NCBI GenBank assembly: GCA_021151825.1
Contig: JAGKWQ010000003.1
Location: 62,001-126,000 of the forward strand
Source of the DNA: Cellvibrionaceae bacterium
Lineage (GTDB): Bacteria > Pseudomonadota > Gammaproteobacteria > Pseudomonadales > Cellvibrionaceae
Length of the DNA stretch: 64,000 nt
Reading direction: 5' to 3'
The position numbers and the translations under genes are program-made. Below are positions 43,989-53,844 of this stretch, piece after piece. Within the stretch, counting starts at the first letter, position 1. Every line of letters starts with the position of its first letter. The notes under the pieces were generated by a model. The model was given only the letters and a program-made list of their open reading frames with translations. It had not been told where the DNA came from and did no database searches.

Positions 43989-46847
43989 ATGGATAAAACC
44001 TATCAACCCCATGCTATCGAACGCCAGTGGTACCAAACCTGGGAAGAAAAGGGTTATTTCAAACCCACAGGCGAAGGCAATCCCTATTGCATTATGATCC
44101 CGCCACCCAATGTCACGGGCAGCCTGCATATGGGCCATGGTTTCAATAATGCAGTGATGGACGCGTTAATTCGTTATCGCCGTATGCGCGGCGATGACAC
44201 GCTGTGGCAAGTAGGTACCGACCACGCCGGTATTGCGACCCAGATGGTAGTTGAACGTCAATTAACGGCACAAAATATCAGCCGTCACGATCTTGGACGC
44301 GAAAAATTCCTCGAAAAAGTCTGGGAGTGGAAAGAACAATCAGGTGGCACTATTACCCGCCAGATTCGCCGCCTTGGCTCATCGGTTGACTGGACTCGCG
44401 AACGATTCACCATGGATGACGGCCTCTCCACTGCAGTACAGGAAGCGTTTGTACGCTTGTATGAAGATGGTTTGATTTATCGCGGCAAACGTTTAGTGAA
44501 TTGGGACCCGAAATTACATACCGCTATTTCTGACCTTGAAGTGGAAAATCATGATGAAAAAGGTCATCTGTGGAATTTGCGTTATCCACTAGCCGATGGC
44601 GCGACAACCGCAGAGGGGAAAAATTATTTGGTAGTAGCGACTACCCGCCCTGAAACCATGCTGGGTGATAGCGCTGTTGCGGTTCATCCTGAAGATGAGC
44701 GCTACAAATCGCTGATCGGTAAATTTATCCTGTTGCCATTGGTTAATCGTTTAATTCCAATTATTGCCGATGATTATGTTGATCGCGAGTTTGGTACCGG
44801 CTGCGTAAAAATTACCCCCGCACATGATTTCAACGACTATGAAGTAGGCAAGCGCCACAATTTGCCATTGATTAATGTGCTTGATAAAAACGCGGCAATT
44901 TTAGGTGTTGCACAAATTTTTAATTTGGATGGCAGCTTCAACACACAACTCGATGGCACCCTGCCCGCCCAATACGCCGGATTGGATCGCTATGAAGCGC
45001 GCAAACAAATTGTCGCGGCATTTGAAACCGCTGAGTTACTGGAAAAAATTGACGACCACGGCCTGAAAGTACCACGCGGTGATCGCTCTGGTGTTGTGAT
45101 CGAGCCATGGCTAACTGATCAATGGTACGTGAGCACCAAACCATTGGCAGAACCTGCTATCGCCACCGTTGAAGATGGCCGCATCCAATTTGTACCCAAG
45201 CAATATGAAAATATGTATTTCTCCTGGATGCGCGACATCCAGGATTGGTGTATCAGCCGCCAGTTGTGGTGGGGCCATCGCATTCCTGCGTGGTATGACG
45301 CGAGCGGCAAAGTATATGTTGGTCGCAATGAAGCCGAAGTACGCAGCAAATATAATCTCGGCGCTGATACAAAACTGAATCAAGATGAAGATGTTCTTGA
45401 TACATGGTTCAGTTCCGGTTTGTGGACCTTCTCCACATTAGGTTGGCCAGAGCAAACGGAATTCCTGAAAAAATTCCATCCAACTGATTTGTTAGTGACT
45501 GGTTTCGATATTATTTTCTTCTGGGTCGCACGCATGATTATGCTCACCATGCATTTGGTGAAGCATGAAGACGGCAGCGCACAAATTCCATTTAAAACTG
45601 TTTACGTTCACGGTCTGGTACGCGATAGCCAAGGGCAGAAGATGTCCAAATCCAAAGGCAACGTGCTTGACCCATTGGACATTATCGACGGTATCGATTT
45701 GGAAACCCTGGTGCAAAAACGCACCACCGGATTAATGAATCCAAAAGATGCCGTAAAAATCGAAAAGCAAACTCGCAAAGAATTTCCTGATGGCATTCAA
45801 GCGTACGGAACTGATGCATTGCGCTTCACATTCTGCTCACTTGCATCCACTGGCCGCGATATTAAATTCGATATGGGCCGCGTGGAAGGCTACCGCAATT
45901 TCTGTAACAAGATCTGGAACGCAACCCGTTACGTATTAATGCAGTGTGAAGATCAGGATTGCGGGCAAGATGGTTCAAGCGATTATGAATTATCAGTTGC
46001 GGATCGCTGGATTATCAGCAAATTACAGTTGGCCGAAAAACAAGTTGCCGATGCGCTCGACACTTATCGCCTCGATTTAGCCACTCAAGCAATTTACGAA
46101 TTTGTATGGAACGAATACTGCGATTGGTATCTGGAATTATCCAAGCCTATTTTATTTGATAAATCCGAGGGCAGTGAAGCATACAAAAAAGGTACTCGTC
46201 GCACACTGATTCGCGTACTCGAAACTATTTTGCGATTGAGTCACCCGTTGATGCCATTTATCACCGAAGAAATCTGGCAAAAAATTAAACCACTCGCTGG
46301 TGTAGCTGGCGAAACGATTATGCATGTACGCTACCCGATTGCTGATGATAGTAAGATCGATCAACAGGCATTGAAAGATGTTGAATGGTTACAGGCTGTC
46401 ATTTTAGGTGTGCGCAATATTCGCGGTGAGATGAATATTTCCCCGGCCAAAGATCTCAACGTACTATTTAAAAATGGCAGCGCTGATGATCAACAACGTT
46501 TGCAAGCAAACCAGCAATTCCTGAAGAAGCTGGCATCATTGGAAAGTGTTACCTGGTTAAATGCTGGCGATGCAGAACCAATGTCTGCAACTGCCCTCGT
46601 TGGCCAGATGGAAATTCTGGTGCCTATGGCTGGAATTATCGATAAAGACGCTGAAATCGCACGCCTGACAAAAGAAAGCAATAAATTGCAGCAGGATATT
46701 GAACGCACTGAAGCAAAATTGGGCAACGCAGCATTTGTTGAGAAGGCACCCGCAGAAGTTGTAGAAAACGAGCGCAAACGCGTGAATGAAAATAAAATTG
46801 CAGTGGAGAAATTGCGCGAGCAAATTCAAAAGATTAGCGCGCTGTAA
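43989..46847 (+). CDS. valS: Valyl-tRNA synthetase
   Basis: 952 residues, class I. PPNVTGSLHMGHGF holds the HIGH motif, GQKMSKSKGNVLDPLD the KMSKS loop, and the editing domain (TTRPETMLGD) is present. The C-terminal coiled-coil arm (about 885-950, KESNKLQQDIERTEAKLGN) that binds tRNA is complete. The ATG at 43989 (MDKTYQPHAIERQWYQ) matches family starts; the longer frame to 43935 is unsupported. It charges tRNA-Val and hydrolyses mischarged threonine. Divergent from the Stealth gene; strong terminator downstream. Confidence 0.98.
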   Translation: MDKTYQPHAIERQWYQTWEEKGYFKPTGEGNPYCIMIPPPNVTGSLHMGHGFNNAVMDALIRYRRMRGDDTLWQVGTDHAGIATQMVVERQLTAQNISRHDLGREKFLEKVWEWKEQSGGTITRQIRRLGSSVDWTRERFTMDDGLSTAVQEAFVRLYEDGLIYRGKRLVNWDPKLHTAISDLEVENHDEKGHLWNLRYPLADGATTAEGKNYLVVATTRPETMLGDSAVAVHPEDERYKSLIGKFILLPLVNRLIPIIADDYVDREFGTGCVKITPAHDFNDYEVGKRHNLPLINVLDKNAAILGVAQIFNLDGSFNTQLDGTLPAQYAGLDRYEARKQIVAAFETAELLEKIDDHGLKVPRGDRSGVVIEPWLTDQWYVSTKPLAEPAIATVEDGRIQFVPKQYENMYFSWMRDIQDWCISRQLWWGHRIPAWYDASGKVYVGRNEAEVRSKYNLGADTKLNQDEDVLDTWFSSGLWTFSTLGWPEQTEFLKKFHPTDLLVTGFDIIFFWVARMIMLTMHLVKHEDGSAQIPFKTVYVHGLVRDSQGQKMSKSKGNVLDPLDIIDGIDLETLVQKRTTGLMNPKDAVKIEKQTRKEFPDGIQAYGTDALRFTFCSLASTGRDIKFDMGRVEGYRNFCNKIWNATRYVLMQCEDQDCGQDGSSDYELSVADRWIISKLQLAEKQVADALDTYRLDLATQAIYEFVWNEYCDWYLELSKPILFDKSEGSEAYKKGTRRTLIRVLETILRLSHPLMPFITEEIWQKIKPLAGVAGETIMHVRYPIADDSKIDQQALKDVEWLQAVILGVRNIRGEMNISPAKDLNVLFKNGSADDQQRLQANQQFLKKLASLESVTWLNAGDAEPMSATALVGQMEILVPMAGIIDKDAEIARLTKESNKLQQDIERTEAKLGNAAFVEKAPAEVVENERKRVNENKIAVEKLREQIQKISAL

Positions 46848-46867
46848 AAATTAACTTCTGAAATCAA

Positions 46868-46904
46868 ATAAAAAAGCCGATGTTTAACATCGGCTTTTTT
46901 ATTT
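46868..46904 (+). terminator. Rho-independent terminator of valS
   Basis: GCCGATG-TTTAA-CATCGGC flanked by A- and T-runs, 20 bases after the valS stop. Confidence 0.92.
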
Positions 46905-47004
46905 GATGGCGTTTTTTGGTGGGTAATTACATCCGATCGCGTTGGGCATCGCTGCGCTCAGCACCAACCCACAATAGAAATTAAAATTCTTTCCACGTAA
47001 AAAC

Positions 47005-47034
47005 AAAAAGCCCAATCTTGCGATTGGGCTTTTT
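47005..47034 (-). terminator. Terminator of tRNA-Ser
   Basis: AAAAAGCCCAATC, 4-base loop, GATTGGGCTTTTT: perfect arms with a T-run on the minus strand, 13 bases past the tRNA 3' end. Confidence 0.88.
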
Positions 47035-47046
47035 GTTTGAAGTCAA

Positions 47047-47137
47047 TGGCGGAGAAGGGGGGAGTCGAACCCCCGATACCCTTTTGAGGTATGCTCCCTT
47101 AGCAGGGGAGTGCCTTCGGCCACTCGGCCACTTCTCC
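47047..47137 (-). tRNA. tRNA-Ser (anticodon GCT)
   Basis: 91 bases with a long variable arm (type II). Acceptor GGAGAAG/CTTCTCC, anticodon stem CTCCC/GGGAG with loop CTGCTAA (anticodon GCT), variable arm ATACC-TCAAAA-GGGTAT, T arm GGGGG-TTCGACT-CCCCC, encoded GCCA end. It sits directly downstream of csrA, as in many Gammaproteobacteria. Confidence 0.97.
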
Positions 47138-47154
47138 ACGTAAAAAGCGGGATA

Positions 47155-47201
47155 TCTAAAAACGCCTACGCGGCGGATGATCAAATCAAACCGCCGCGTA
47201 G
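47155..47201 (-). terminator. Terminator of csrA
   Basis: CTACGCGGCGG and CCGCCGCGTAG pair across a 14-base loop (47201-47166 on the minus strand), followed by GCGTTTTTAG. It separates csrA from the tRNA-Ser gene. Confidence 0.85.
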
Positions 47202-47236
47202 TTGAAAAGCTTGAACAACAAAATAATTAATATGAA

Positions 47237-47428
47237 TTAATTATCCTGCTCTTCCTGATTCTGCTTTTCGCGTTGGATACGCTGATAAATCTCTTCGCGA
47301 TGTACTGCGATATCTTTAGGAGCATTGACACCAATACGAACCTGGTTGCCTTTTACCCCCAAAACGGTAACGGTTACCTCGTCACCAACCATCAAAGTTT
47401 CGCCAATACGGCGAGTCAAAATTAACAT
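47237..47428 (-). CDS. csrA: Carbon storage regulator CsrA (RsmA)
   Basis: 63 residues: MLILTRRIGETLMVGDEVTV, VLGVKGNQVRIGVNAP and VHREEIYQRIQ are the full CsrA dimer fold, with Leu4 and Arg44 of the RNA-binding surface. It binds GGA motifs in mRNA leaders and controls carbon metabolism, motility and biofilm; the neighbouring glycolytic genes are plausible but unproven targets. GAAGGAG precedes the ATG. Order lysC-csrA-tRNA-Ser is conserved in Gammaproteobacteria. Confidence 0.97.
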   Translation of the reverse strand: MLILTRRIGETLMVGDEVTVTVLGVKGNQVRIGVNAPKDIAVHREEIYQRIQREKQNQEEQDN

Positions 47429-47580
47429 CTTTAATCTCCTTCACTCATCCTGTAAGAGTACGACTTAGACACCCCTTGCCACCCGCGAAAGGGAAGAAAC
47501 CCCCAACATTTTTCTGTCTATTTTTGAACTAGACAGCAATGCAACTCAAACACCTTAACTAAACCGCCTTTCAAAAAGGC

Positions 47581-48828
47581 TTAGCCCCTCACACGGCCTT
47601 CTGACGGTTCGGCATCCAAACCAAAAGCGGTGTGCAGACTGCGCACAGCCAACTCCAAGTAACGCTCATCAATGATCACCGAAATTTTGATCTCGGATGT
47701 GGTGATCATTTGGATGTTAATACGATCTTCTGCCAATGCAGTAAACATGCGCGATGCAACACCGGCATGAGAGCGCATACCAACACCCACGATAGATACT
47801 TTAGCAACCTTGTCGTCACTGCGTACTTCACGCGCACCAATTTCTTTGGCAACACCTTCCAACACAGCAACAGCTTTATTCATATCATTTTTATGGACAG
47901 TGAAAGTCAAATCAGTAGTACCATCAGCAGATACATTTTGCACAATCACATCAACTTCAATATTGGCTTCGCCAACTGGCGCCAAAATTTTAGCAGCAAC
48001 GCCGGGAGTATCTGGTACGCCTGCAACAGTCACTTTAGCTTCATCGCGATTGAACGCGATACCGGAAACAATTGGTTGTTCCATAGTTGAATCTTCCTCA
48101 TCGAGGGTAATCAGGGTTCCTGGGCCTTCTTTGAAACTGTGAAGTACACGCAGGGGCACTTTGTATTTTCCTGCAAATTCAACGGAACGAATCTGCAATA
48201 CTTTGGAGCCCTGACTGGCCATTTCAAGCATTTCTTCAAAGGTAATTTTTTCGAGGCGACGTGCGCGCTCACAAACACGTGGATCGGTGGTATATACACC
48301 ATCTACGTCGGTATAAATCTGACATTCGTCTGCTTTCAGCGCAGCCGCCAAGGCTACGCCAGTGGTATCTGAACCACCACGTCCCAAGGTAGTAATATTG
48401 CCGTGCTCATCCACCCCCTGGAACCCAGCTACTACAACAACGCGACCCAATTTCAGATCGGCGCGCATATTTTCTTCATCAATGGCCTGAATTCTGGCTT
48501 TGGTGAAGGAGCTGTCGGTAAGAATACGAACCTGGCCACCGGTGTAGGATCTGGCATCGAGCCCACGCTTTTTCAAGGCCATACAGAGTAATGCGATAGT
48601 AACCTGCTCACCGGTAGATACCAGAACATCCAGCTCACGCGGATCAGGAGTCTCCTGAATTTGCTGGGCAAGACCAATCAGACGGTTGGTTTCGCCACTC
48701 ATGGCAGAGACAACCACCACTATGTCATGCCCCTGCGCACGGAATCCGGAAACTTTTTCAGCAACCTGCTCTATACGTTCGATGGAACCAACTGAAGTAC
48801 CACCATATTTCTGAACCAATAAGCTCAT
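47581..48828 (-). CDS. lysC: Aspartate kinase
   Basis: 415 residues, monofunctional type. Kinase domain 1-250 (LVQKYGGTSVGS, ATP-binding; GRGGSDTTGVALAAAL; YTDVDGVYTTDP) and two C-terminal ACT domains (about 265-410; VAGVPDTPGVAAKIL, SIVGVGMRSHAGVASRMF) that bind lysine and threonine as feedback inhibitors. First step of the lysine/threonine/methionine pathway. An internal ATG near the kinase/ACT border could yield a short beta subunit, as in related enzymes, but I see no strong ribosome site. Followed by csrA 152 bases later. Confidence 0.96.
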   Translation of the reverse strand: MSLLVQKYGGTSVGSIERIEQVAEKVSGFRAQGHDIVVVVSAMSGETNRLIGLAQQIQETPDPRELDVLVSTGEQVTIALLCMALKKRGLDARSYTGGQVRILTDSSFTKARIQAIDEENMRADLKLGRVVVVAGFQGVDEHGNITTLGRGGSDTTGVALAAALKADECQIYTDVDGVYTTDPRVCERARRLEKITFEEMLEMASQGSKVLQIRSVEFAGKYKVPLRVLHSFKEGPGTLITLDEEDSTMEQPIVSGIAFNRDEAKVTVAGVPDTPGVAAKILAPVGEANIEVDVIVQNVSADGTTDLTFTVHKNDMNKAVAVLEGVAKEIGAREVRSDDKVAKVSIVGVGMRSHAGVASRMFTALAEDRINIQMITTSEIKISVIIDERYLELAVRSLHTAFGLDAEPSEGRVRG

Positions 48829-48997
48829 TACAGCCTATCCTTCTTTAAAATTTTGACGAATACGAATACTGAGTAACCAGATCGCAAAAAGGCGCCAATT
48901 AAACACCAGTTCGCGATAAAAGTTAACCCAAACGGGTGATAAAAAGCGGATTAATCGCACTTCTTTCACGTTTTTGTACAACAAACAACCAATAAAT

Positions 48998-51628
48998 TTA
49001 TTTATCCAACTGCGCTTTAACCCAAGGCGCAACCGATGCCAATGCGGTATCCAGAGCGGCAAGATTGGTGCCACCGCCTTGCGCCATATCCGGGCGACCA
49101 CCGCCTTTTCCACCAAGCTGGCTAGCGACATACCCCATCAAATCACCCGCTTTCACTTTACCGGTAATATCCTGGGTAACACCTGCAACCAATGCAGCCT
49201 TATCACCTTCAACTGCCGCCAATAAAACAACTGCGGTTCCCAGCTTATTTTTAAACTGATCAACCGTGTCGCGGAGTGACTTGGCATCTGCGCCTTCAAG
49301 ATTCAAGGCTAACACCTTAACCCCACTTACATCCTGAGCCTGCGTAGAAAGATCACCGCTACCAGCAGTAGCAAGCCTGGTTTTCAGTTGGGCAAGATCT
49401 TTTTCCAATTTGCGATTTTGAGCCACCAGTGTTTCCAACTTTTCGACCAGAGAATCGCGGTTAGTTTTCAAACTGCGGCTCGCAGTATCAACCAATGCTT
49501 CAATCTGATCGAACAAAGCCAGTGCCCTGGCCCCTGTGATGGCTTCAATGCGACGAATGCCAGCAGCAACTCCGGACTCTGAAACAATGCGGAACAAGCC
49601 TATATCACCTGTACGATTGACATGCGTACCGCCACACAGCTCAACAGAGAAACCATTGCCCATGGTCAATACACGTACGGTATCGCCATATTTTTCACCA
49701 AATAGCGCCATTGCACCTTTGGCTTTCGCAGTGTCCATATCACACAATTCGGTAGCAACTGGTGAGTTCGCTCGAATTTGATCATTAACCAGCGTCTCAA
49801 TCGCCTTCAGCTGATCGGCAGTTACGGCTTCAAAATGAGAAAAGTCAAAACGCAAACGCTCAGAATCAACCAACGAACCTTTTTGGGTAACATGCTCACC
49901 CAATACTTTGCGCAAGGCAGCATGCATCAGATGGGTTGCGGAATGATTAAGCGCTGTGGCCTGGCGAACATTGCCATCAACTTTAGCGGACAGATTATCA
50001 CCAACAGAAATAGCACCTTGAAGGACGCGTACGATATGCAGGCTTGATGCACCTTGTTTTTGGCAATCGCGGACTTCAATACGGTTGCCACCCAATTCAA
50101 GATAACCACTATCGCCCGCCTGACCACCCGATTCTGCATAGAAAGGTGTACGGTCCAGAACAACAACACCATCATCACCTTCTAGCAAACGCTCAACCTT
50201 CTTGCCATCTTTGACCAGGGAAATGACCTTGCCCTGCTCTACCAAAGAGCTATACCCCAGGAATTCAGTGGCAGGAAAATCCAGACCTTTCGCGTTGTAA
50301 TCCACTTTAAACGTACCCGCAGCACGGGCACGAGCACGCTGCTCAGCCATAGCAGCTTCGTAGCCATCCTGATCTATCGTCAGGCCGCGCTCACGAGCGA
50401 TATCCGCAGTCAGGTCAACCGGGAAACCATAGGTATCATAAAGTGTGAAAACTACTTTACCGGGAATTTCCGTTCCGGAAAGCTTACTTAGTGCATCTTC
50501 AAGAACAGCAATTCCCTTATCCAGGGTTTTCTCAAATTGCTCTTCTTCCTGCAATAAAACCTTCTCAATATTTGCCTGGTTTTTGTGCAATTCCGGATAA
50601 GCATCGCCCATCACTTCAGCAAGAGCCTTTACCAGTTTATGGAAGAACGGCTGCTTTTGACCAAGCTGGTTACCATGGCGAATCGCACGGCGAATAATAC
50701 GGCGCAATACGTAACCGCGCCCTTCGTTGGAAGGCAGCACACCATCACTGACCAGGAAAGAGCAAGAGCGGATATGATCGGCAATCACGCGCAGTGATTT
50801 GTTTTCCAGATCATGATTGCCAGTTGCTTCAGCAGCGGCATTGAGTAAATGCTGGAACAGATCGATTTCATAGTTGGAATGAACGTGCTGCATAACCGCA
50901 GAGATACGCTCCAATCCCATACCTGTATCTACAGAAGGTGCTGGCAATGGATGCAAAACACCGTCTGTGGTACGGTTAAATTGCATGAATACGTTATTCC
51001 AGATTTCGATATAGCGATCGCCATCTTCTTCCGGTGAGCCGGGCGGACCACCCCAGATATCTGCACCATGATCATAGAAAATCTCGGTACAAGGGCCGCA
51101 CGGACCGGTATCACCCATCGCCCAGAAGTTGTCGGAGGCGTACGGTGCACCTTTGTTATCGCCAATACGGATAATCCGCTCGGCAGGAACACCGACTTCT
51201 TTGTTCCAGATATCGTAGGCTTCGTCGTCTGAGGCATAGACGGTAACCCAAAGCCTTTCAGATGGAATACTTAACCAATTTTTGGAGGTCAAAAACTCCC
51301 ACGCAAAACGAATAGCGTCGTGCTTGAAGTAATCGCCAAAGCTGAAATTGCCGAGCATTTCGAAGAAAGTATGATGACGTGCGGTATAACCTACATTTTC
51401 CAAATCATTGTGCTTGCCACCAGCGCGTACACAACGCTGGGAGCTTACTGCGCGATTGTATGGACGCTTGTCCGCACCAAGGAAACAATCCTTAAACTGG
51501 TTCATCCCTGCATTGGTAAACAATAAGGTAGGGTCATTGCCGGGAATCAGTGAGCTGCTGGCAACAATAGTGTGACCTTTACTCTCAAAGTACTTCAAAA
51601 AGGCATCGCGAATTTCAGCGCTTTTCAT
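48998..51628 (-). CDS. alaS: Alanyl-tRNA synthetase
   Basis: 876 residues. Class II catalytic core (STEIRDAF-type start, FTNAGMNQFKDCFLG, RAVSSQRCVRAGGKHNDLENVG), editing domain with the zinc ligands NHSATHLMH and ELCGGTHV, coiled coil about 735-760, and the C-terminal DHHA1/Ala domain with GGGRPDMAQGGG. Two adjacent ATG codons (51631 and 51628) are possible starts; the latter gives the usual MKSAEIR beginning. Upstream is the Trm112-like gene (37 bases) and downstream lysC after a 169-base gap in which I see no gene. Confidence 0.98.
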   Translation of the reverse strand: MKSAEIRDAFLKYFESKGHTIVASSSLIPGNDPTLLFTNAGMNQFKDCFLGADKRPYNRAVSSQRCVRAGGKHNDLENVGYTARHHTFFEMLGNFSFGDYFKHDAIRFAWEFLTSKNWLSIPSERLWVTVYASDDEAYDIWNKEVGVPAERIIRIGDNKGAPYASDNFWAMGDTGPCGPCTEIFYDHGADIWGGPPGSPEEDGDRYIEIWNNVFMQFNRTTDGVLHPLPAPSVDTGMGLERISAVMQHVHSNYEIDLFQHLLNAAAEATGNHDLENKSLRVIADHIRSCSFLVSDGVLPSNEGRGYVLRRIIRRAIRHGNQLGQKQPFFHKLVKALAEVMGDAYPELHKNQANIEKVLLQEEEQFEKTLDKGIAVLEDALSKLSGTEIPGKVVFTLYDTYGFPVDLTADIARERGLTIDQDGYEAAMAEQRARARAAGTFKVDYNAKGLDFPATEFLGYSSLVEQGKVISLVKDGKKVERLLEGDDGVVVLDRTPFYAESGGQAGDSGYLELGGNRIEVRDCQKQGASSLHIVRVLQGAISVGDNLSAKVDGNVRQATALNHSATHLMHAALRKVLGEHVTQKGSLVDSERLRFDFSHFEAVTADQLKAIETLVNDQIRANSPVATELCDMDTAKAKGAMALFGEKYGDTVRVLTMGNGFSVELCGGTHVNRTGDIGLFRIVSESGVAAGIRRIEAITGARALALFDQIEALVDTASRSLKTNRDSLVEKLETLVAQNRKLEKDLAQLKTRLATAGSGDLSTQAQDVSGVKVLALNLEGADAKSLRDTVDQFKNKLGTAVVLLAAVEGDKAALVAGVTQDITGKVKAGDLMGYVASQLGGKGGGRPDMAQGGGTNLAALDTALASVAPWVKAQLDK

Positions 51629-51668
51629 CATTTATTAACTCGTCTTCAACTTCTTTGACACCCGCCAA

Positions 51669-51863
51669 TCAAGCGTGATGTTGTTCCAGTTCTTCCGCGC
51701 TGAGTTTGCGCGCTTCGTGCTCCAGCATTACCGGAATGCCATCGCGAATCGGGTAGGCCAATCCACTTTCCCAGCACACCAGCTCTTGCTGTTCCGGCCG
51801 ATATTCAAGCTCGCCCTTGCTGACCGGGCATACCAAAATACTGAGTAATTTTTTATCAATCAT
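51669..51863 (-). CDS. Trm112 family (YcaR-like) zinc-ribbon protein
   Basis: 64 residues. LLSILVCPVSKGELEYRPEQQELVCWESGLAYPIRDGIPVML split in two strands is the Trm112/YcaR fold; two of the four zinc cysteines are present (CPVSK and VCWES have one each), as often in bacterial members, which may have lost metal. Bacterial relatives partner methyltransferases or are of unknown role. Placed just before alaS on the same strand, 77 bases after the MORN-protease gene. Confidence 0.88.
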   Translation of the reverse strand: MIDKKLLSILVCPVSKGELEYRPEQQELVCWESGLAYPIRDGIPVMLEHEARKLSAEELEQHHA

Positions 51864-51940
51864 GATCTTAGGTCGTGGTTAGTTAACCGGGGGCGGTATC
51901 TTACACTGCCAATCACGGCCCTGTCTCTAGAACCGCAGGG

Positions 51941-53812
51941 CTATTGGGAGGATTGAGGTTTTAAATTCCTCGAAACCGATGAATTCTCACTTTTCACCCA
52001 GTTTTTCATATATTCAGATACTTTGGGGTTAATTCGGATTTGCGGCTCTGAGGGGGTTATTTTTTGTTCTTTTTCCCAGACCTCAACCAGTTCACGAGCT
52101 CGATAAAACGCTTGCTCAAAATCCACACCCGGTTTCAAGGATTCTTTGAAATAAGCTTTTCCAAAGTAAGTAAAAAGGCTGTCATCAGCACAACCGAACG
52201 ATGTTTTTTCCGCAGATGCGGCAGTCATTACCAGTGTATTTTCATCCCCAATATCATCGATAAATCCACCGGAAAAACAGGCCGACAATACCACTATCCG
52301 ATGCTTTATCCCCGTTGCCTTAAGCAGATCCCCCAACCATTTCGCATCGATATCGGCAAGTGCCAAACCATTGTGAGTGAGCGCGATGGTTTTATTTTTA
52401 CTGCCGTGACTGGTGATATATAAAAAGAAAATATCGTGATCTTTATCCATACGTTCAGCAATTTTTTCCACTGAGGCGCGGATACTGGTGCGCGTGGCAA
52501 TAGGATGCTCATCCAGTGAGCGCTGGCTATTTGATAAATAAATGGCGGTATTGTGATTGCGATACTGTTCAGTAAAAAGATGTTCAATGAATTTACTTTC
52601 GCGACGAAAAACCTCTTCGGTACCATAGCCCGCAATCACAAGACTGTAGAGTTCAATTTTTTTCTCATCGGACGGTAATAGCGCATCCAATGATCGTTGC
52701 AGCCCAGCCGACTCTTTATAAACGGCGTGGTCAGTCACTTCCTCCGGTGAAAAAATTTTAACGTCGCTGCCACCATCAACAAGACGATCATAATCCCAAC
52801 GCCCGGTAATTTTACCAACGCCATCAATTGGCTCTTTATACGTTAAGGTACCTGCTCCATGTTTTTTCCCATAGGCAAACTCACCTTCGTAAATATCACC
52901 GTTGCTGGCAACTAATTTTCCTTTGCCAGAATATTTTCCAAATTTAAATTCTCCTGAATATTGCTGTCCTGATTTTTCACTGCCTGGTTTTTCACTGCCC
53001 GACTTTTCAATATAAGTTCCTTCCCCCTCCAACAAACCATTTTGAAATTCGCCTTGCCATTGGTTTCCGGCTTTATCAGTTTGCATTCCGTTTCCGTTCA
53101 ACAACCATGCATTGAATTGTCCTATTGCGGAGTCGCCTTCAGTGCCCGCATAAACACCTTCGCCATGAAATACATCGTTTTGAAATTCACCACTGTAACT
53201 ATTACCTTCGGTATCAGTAAAAACACCATTGCCATGCATTTTTCCTGCGACAAAATCGCCCAAATATTTACTGCCGGCTCGCCTTAGCTCGCCCTTTCCA
53301 GTGATCACACCATTAACAACATCGCCTGTGTATGTTGACTGATCGGCAAACAACCATTGCCCTTTCCCATTTGGGCGACCATTAATAAAATCACCTGCAT
53401 AAAAAGAACCATCGGTATAAGTTAATTTTCCTTTTCCATGAAACCGGTTTTGCTTAAATTCTCCGCGATAACGCGAGCCATCTGGATATACCAGTTCGCC
53501 CAGCCCTTCCATTTCGCCCAAGACAAAATTGCCTGTGTAAGTACCTGAAGAAGACATTGAGAGTCGCCCTTGCCCTTGAAATAAACCAGCCGCAAAATTT
53601 CCTTCATAGCGATCGCCATTTTTCCATTGCATGCGACCATTGCCTTCAAGCTCACCCTGCGTATTTAAATCTCCAACATACGTCGAGCCGTCAGCGAAGC
53701 TGAGTGACGGTGAAAAGGTGTGGCGCAAATGATTAAAAGTGCCATGTACAGAAAGCAAACCGAAGATCACGCCGGCAAAAAAAATCGCACCAACTATTAA
53801 TACGCGTTTCAT
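51941..53812 (-). CDS. MORN-repeat protein with C13 (legumain/caspase-like) protease domain
   Basis: 623 residues. An N-terminal signal anchor (about 4-23) is followed by roughly a dozen MORN repeats (about 38-345; pattern YxGxFxxGxxxGxGxxxxxxGxxY), then a caspase-fold cysteine protease domain (about 385-590): YITSHGS gives His469 and VVLSACFSGGF gives Cys512, the legumain/caspase dyad; MTAASAEKTSFGC follows as in bacterial C13 proteins. The ATG at 53812 has GGTAAG upstream. It is likely periplasmic, membrane-anchored. MORN sheets often bind membrane or protein partners. Second gene after an M23 peptidase (32-base gap). Substrate and trigger unknown. Confidence 0.85.
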   Translation of the reverse strand: MKRVLIVGAIFFAGVIFGLLSVHGTFNHLRHTFSPSLSFADGSTYVGDLNTQGELEGNGRMQWKNGDRYEGNFAAGLFQGQGRLSMSSSGTYTGNFVLGEMEGLGELVYPDGSRYRGEFKQNRFHGKGKLTYTDGSFYAGDFINGRPNGKGQWLFADQSTYTGDVVNGVITGKGELRRAGSKYLGDFVAGKMHGNGVFTDTEGNSYSGEFQNDVFHGEGVYAGTEGDSAIGQFNAWLLNGNGMQTDKAGNQWQGEFQNGLLEGEGTYIEKSGSEKPGSEKSGQQYSGEFKFGKYSGKGKLVASNGDIYEGEFAYGKKHGAGTLTYKEPIDGVGKITGRWDYDRLVDGGSDVKIFSPEEVTDHAVYKESAGLQRSLDALLPSDEKKIELYSLVIAGYGTEEVFRRESKFIEHLFTEQYRNHNTAIYLSNSQRSLDEHPIATRTSIRASVEKIAERMDKDHDIFFLYITSHGSKNKTIALTHNGLALADIDAKWLGDLLKATGIKHRIVVLSACFSGGFIDDIGDENTLVMTAASAEKTSFGCADDSLFTYFGKAYFKESLKPGVDFEQAFYRARELVEVWEKEQKITPSEPQIRINPKVSEYMKNWVKSENSSVSRNLKPQSSQ

Positions 53813-53844
53813 AACACTTACCAATATTGAAATTGTCGCCAAAT

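Noticed and set aside
48835..49131. Open frame of 98 codons on the minus strand between lysC and alaS
   Set aside because: It lies mostly inside the alaS C-terminus in another frame, with no family signal and no ribosome site.
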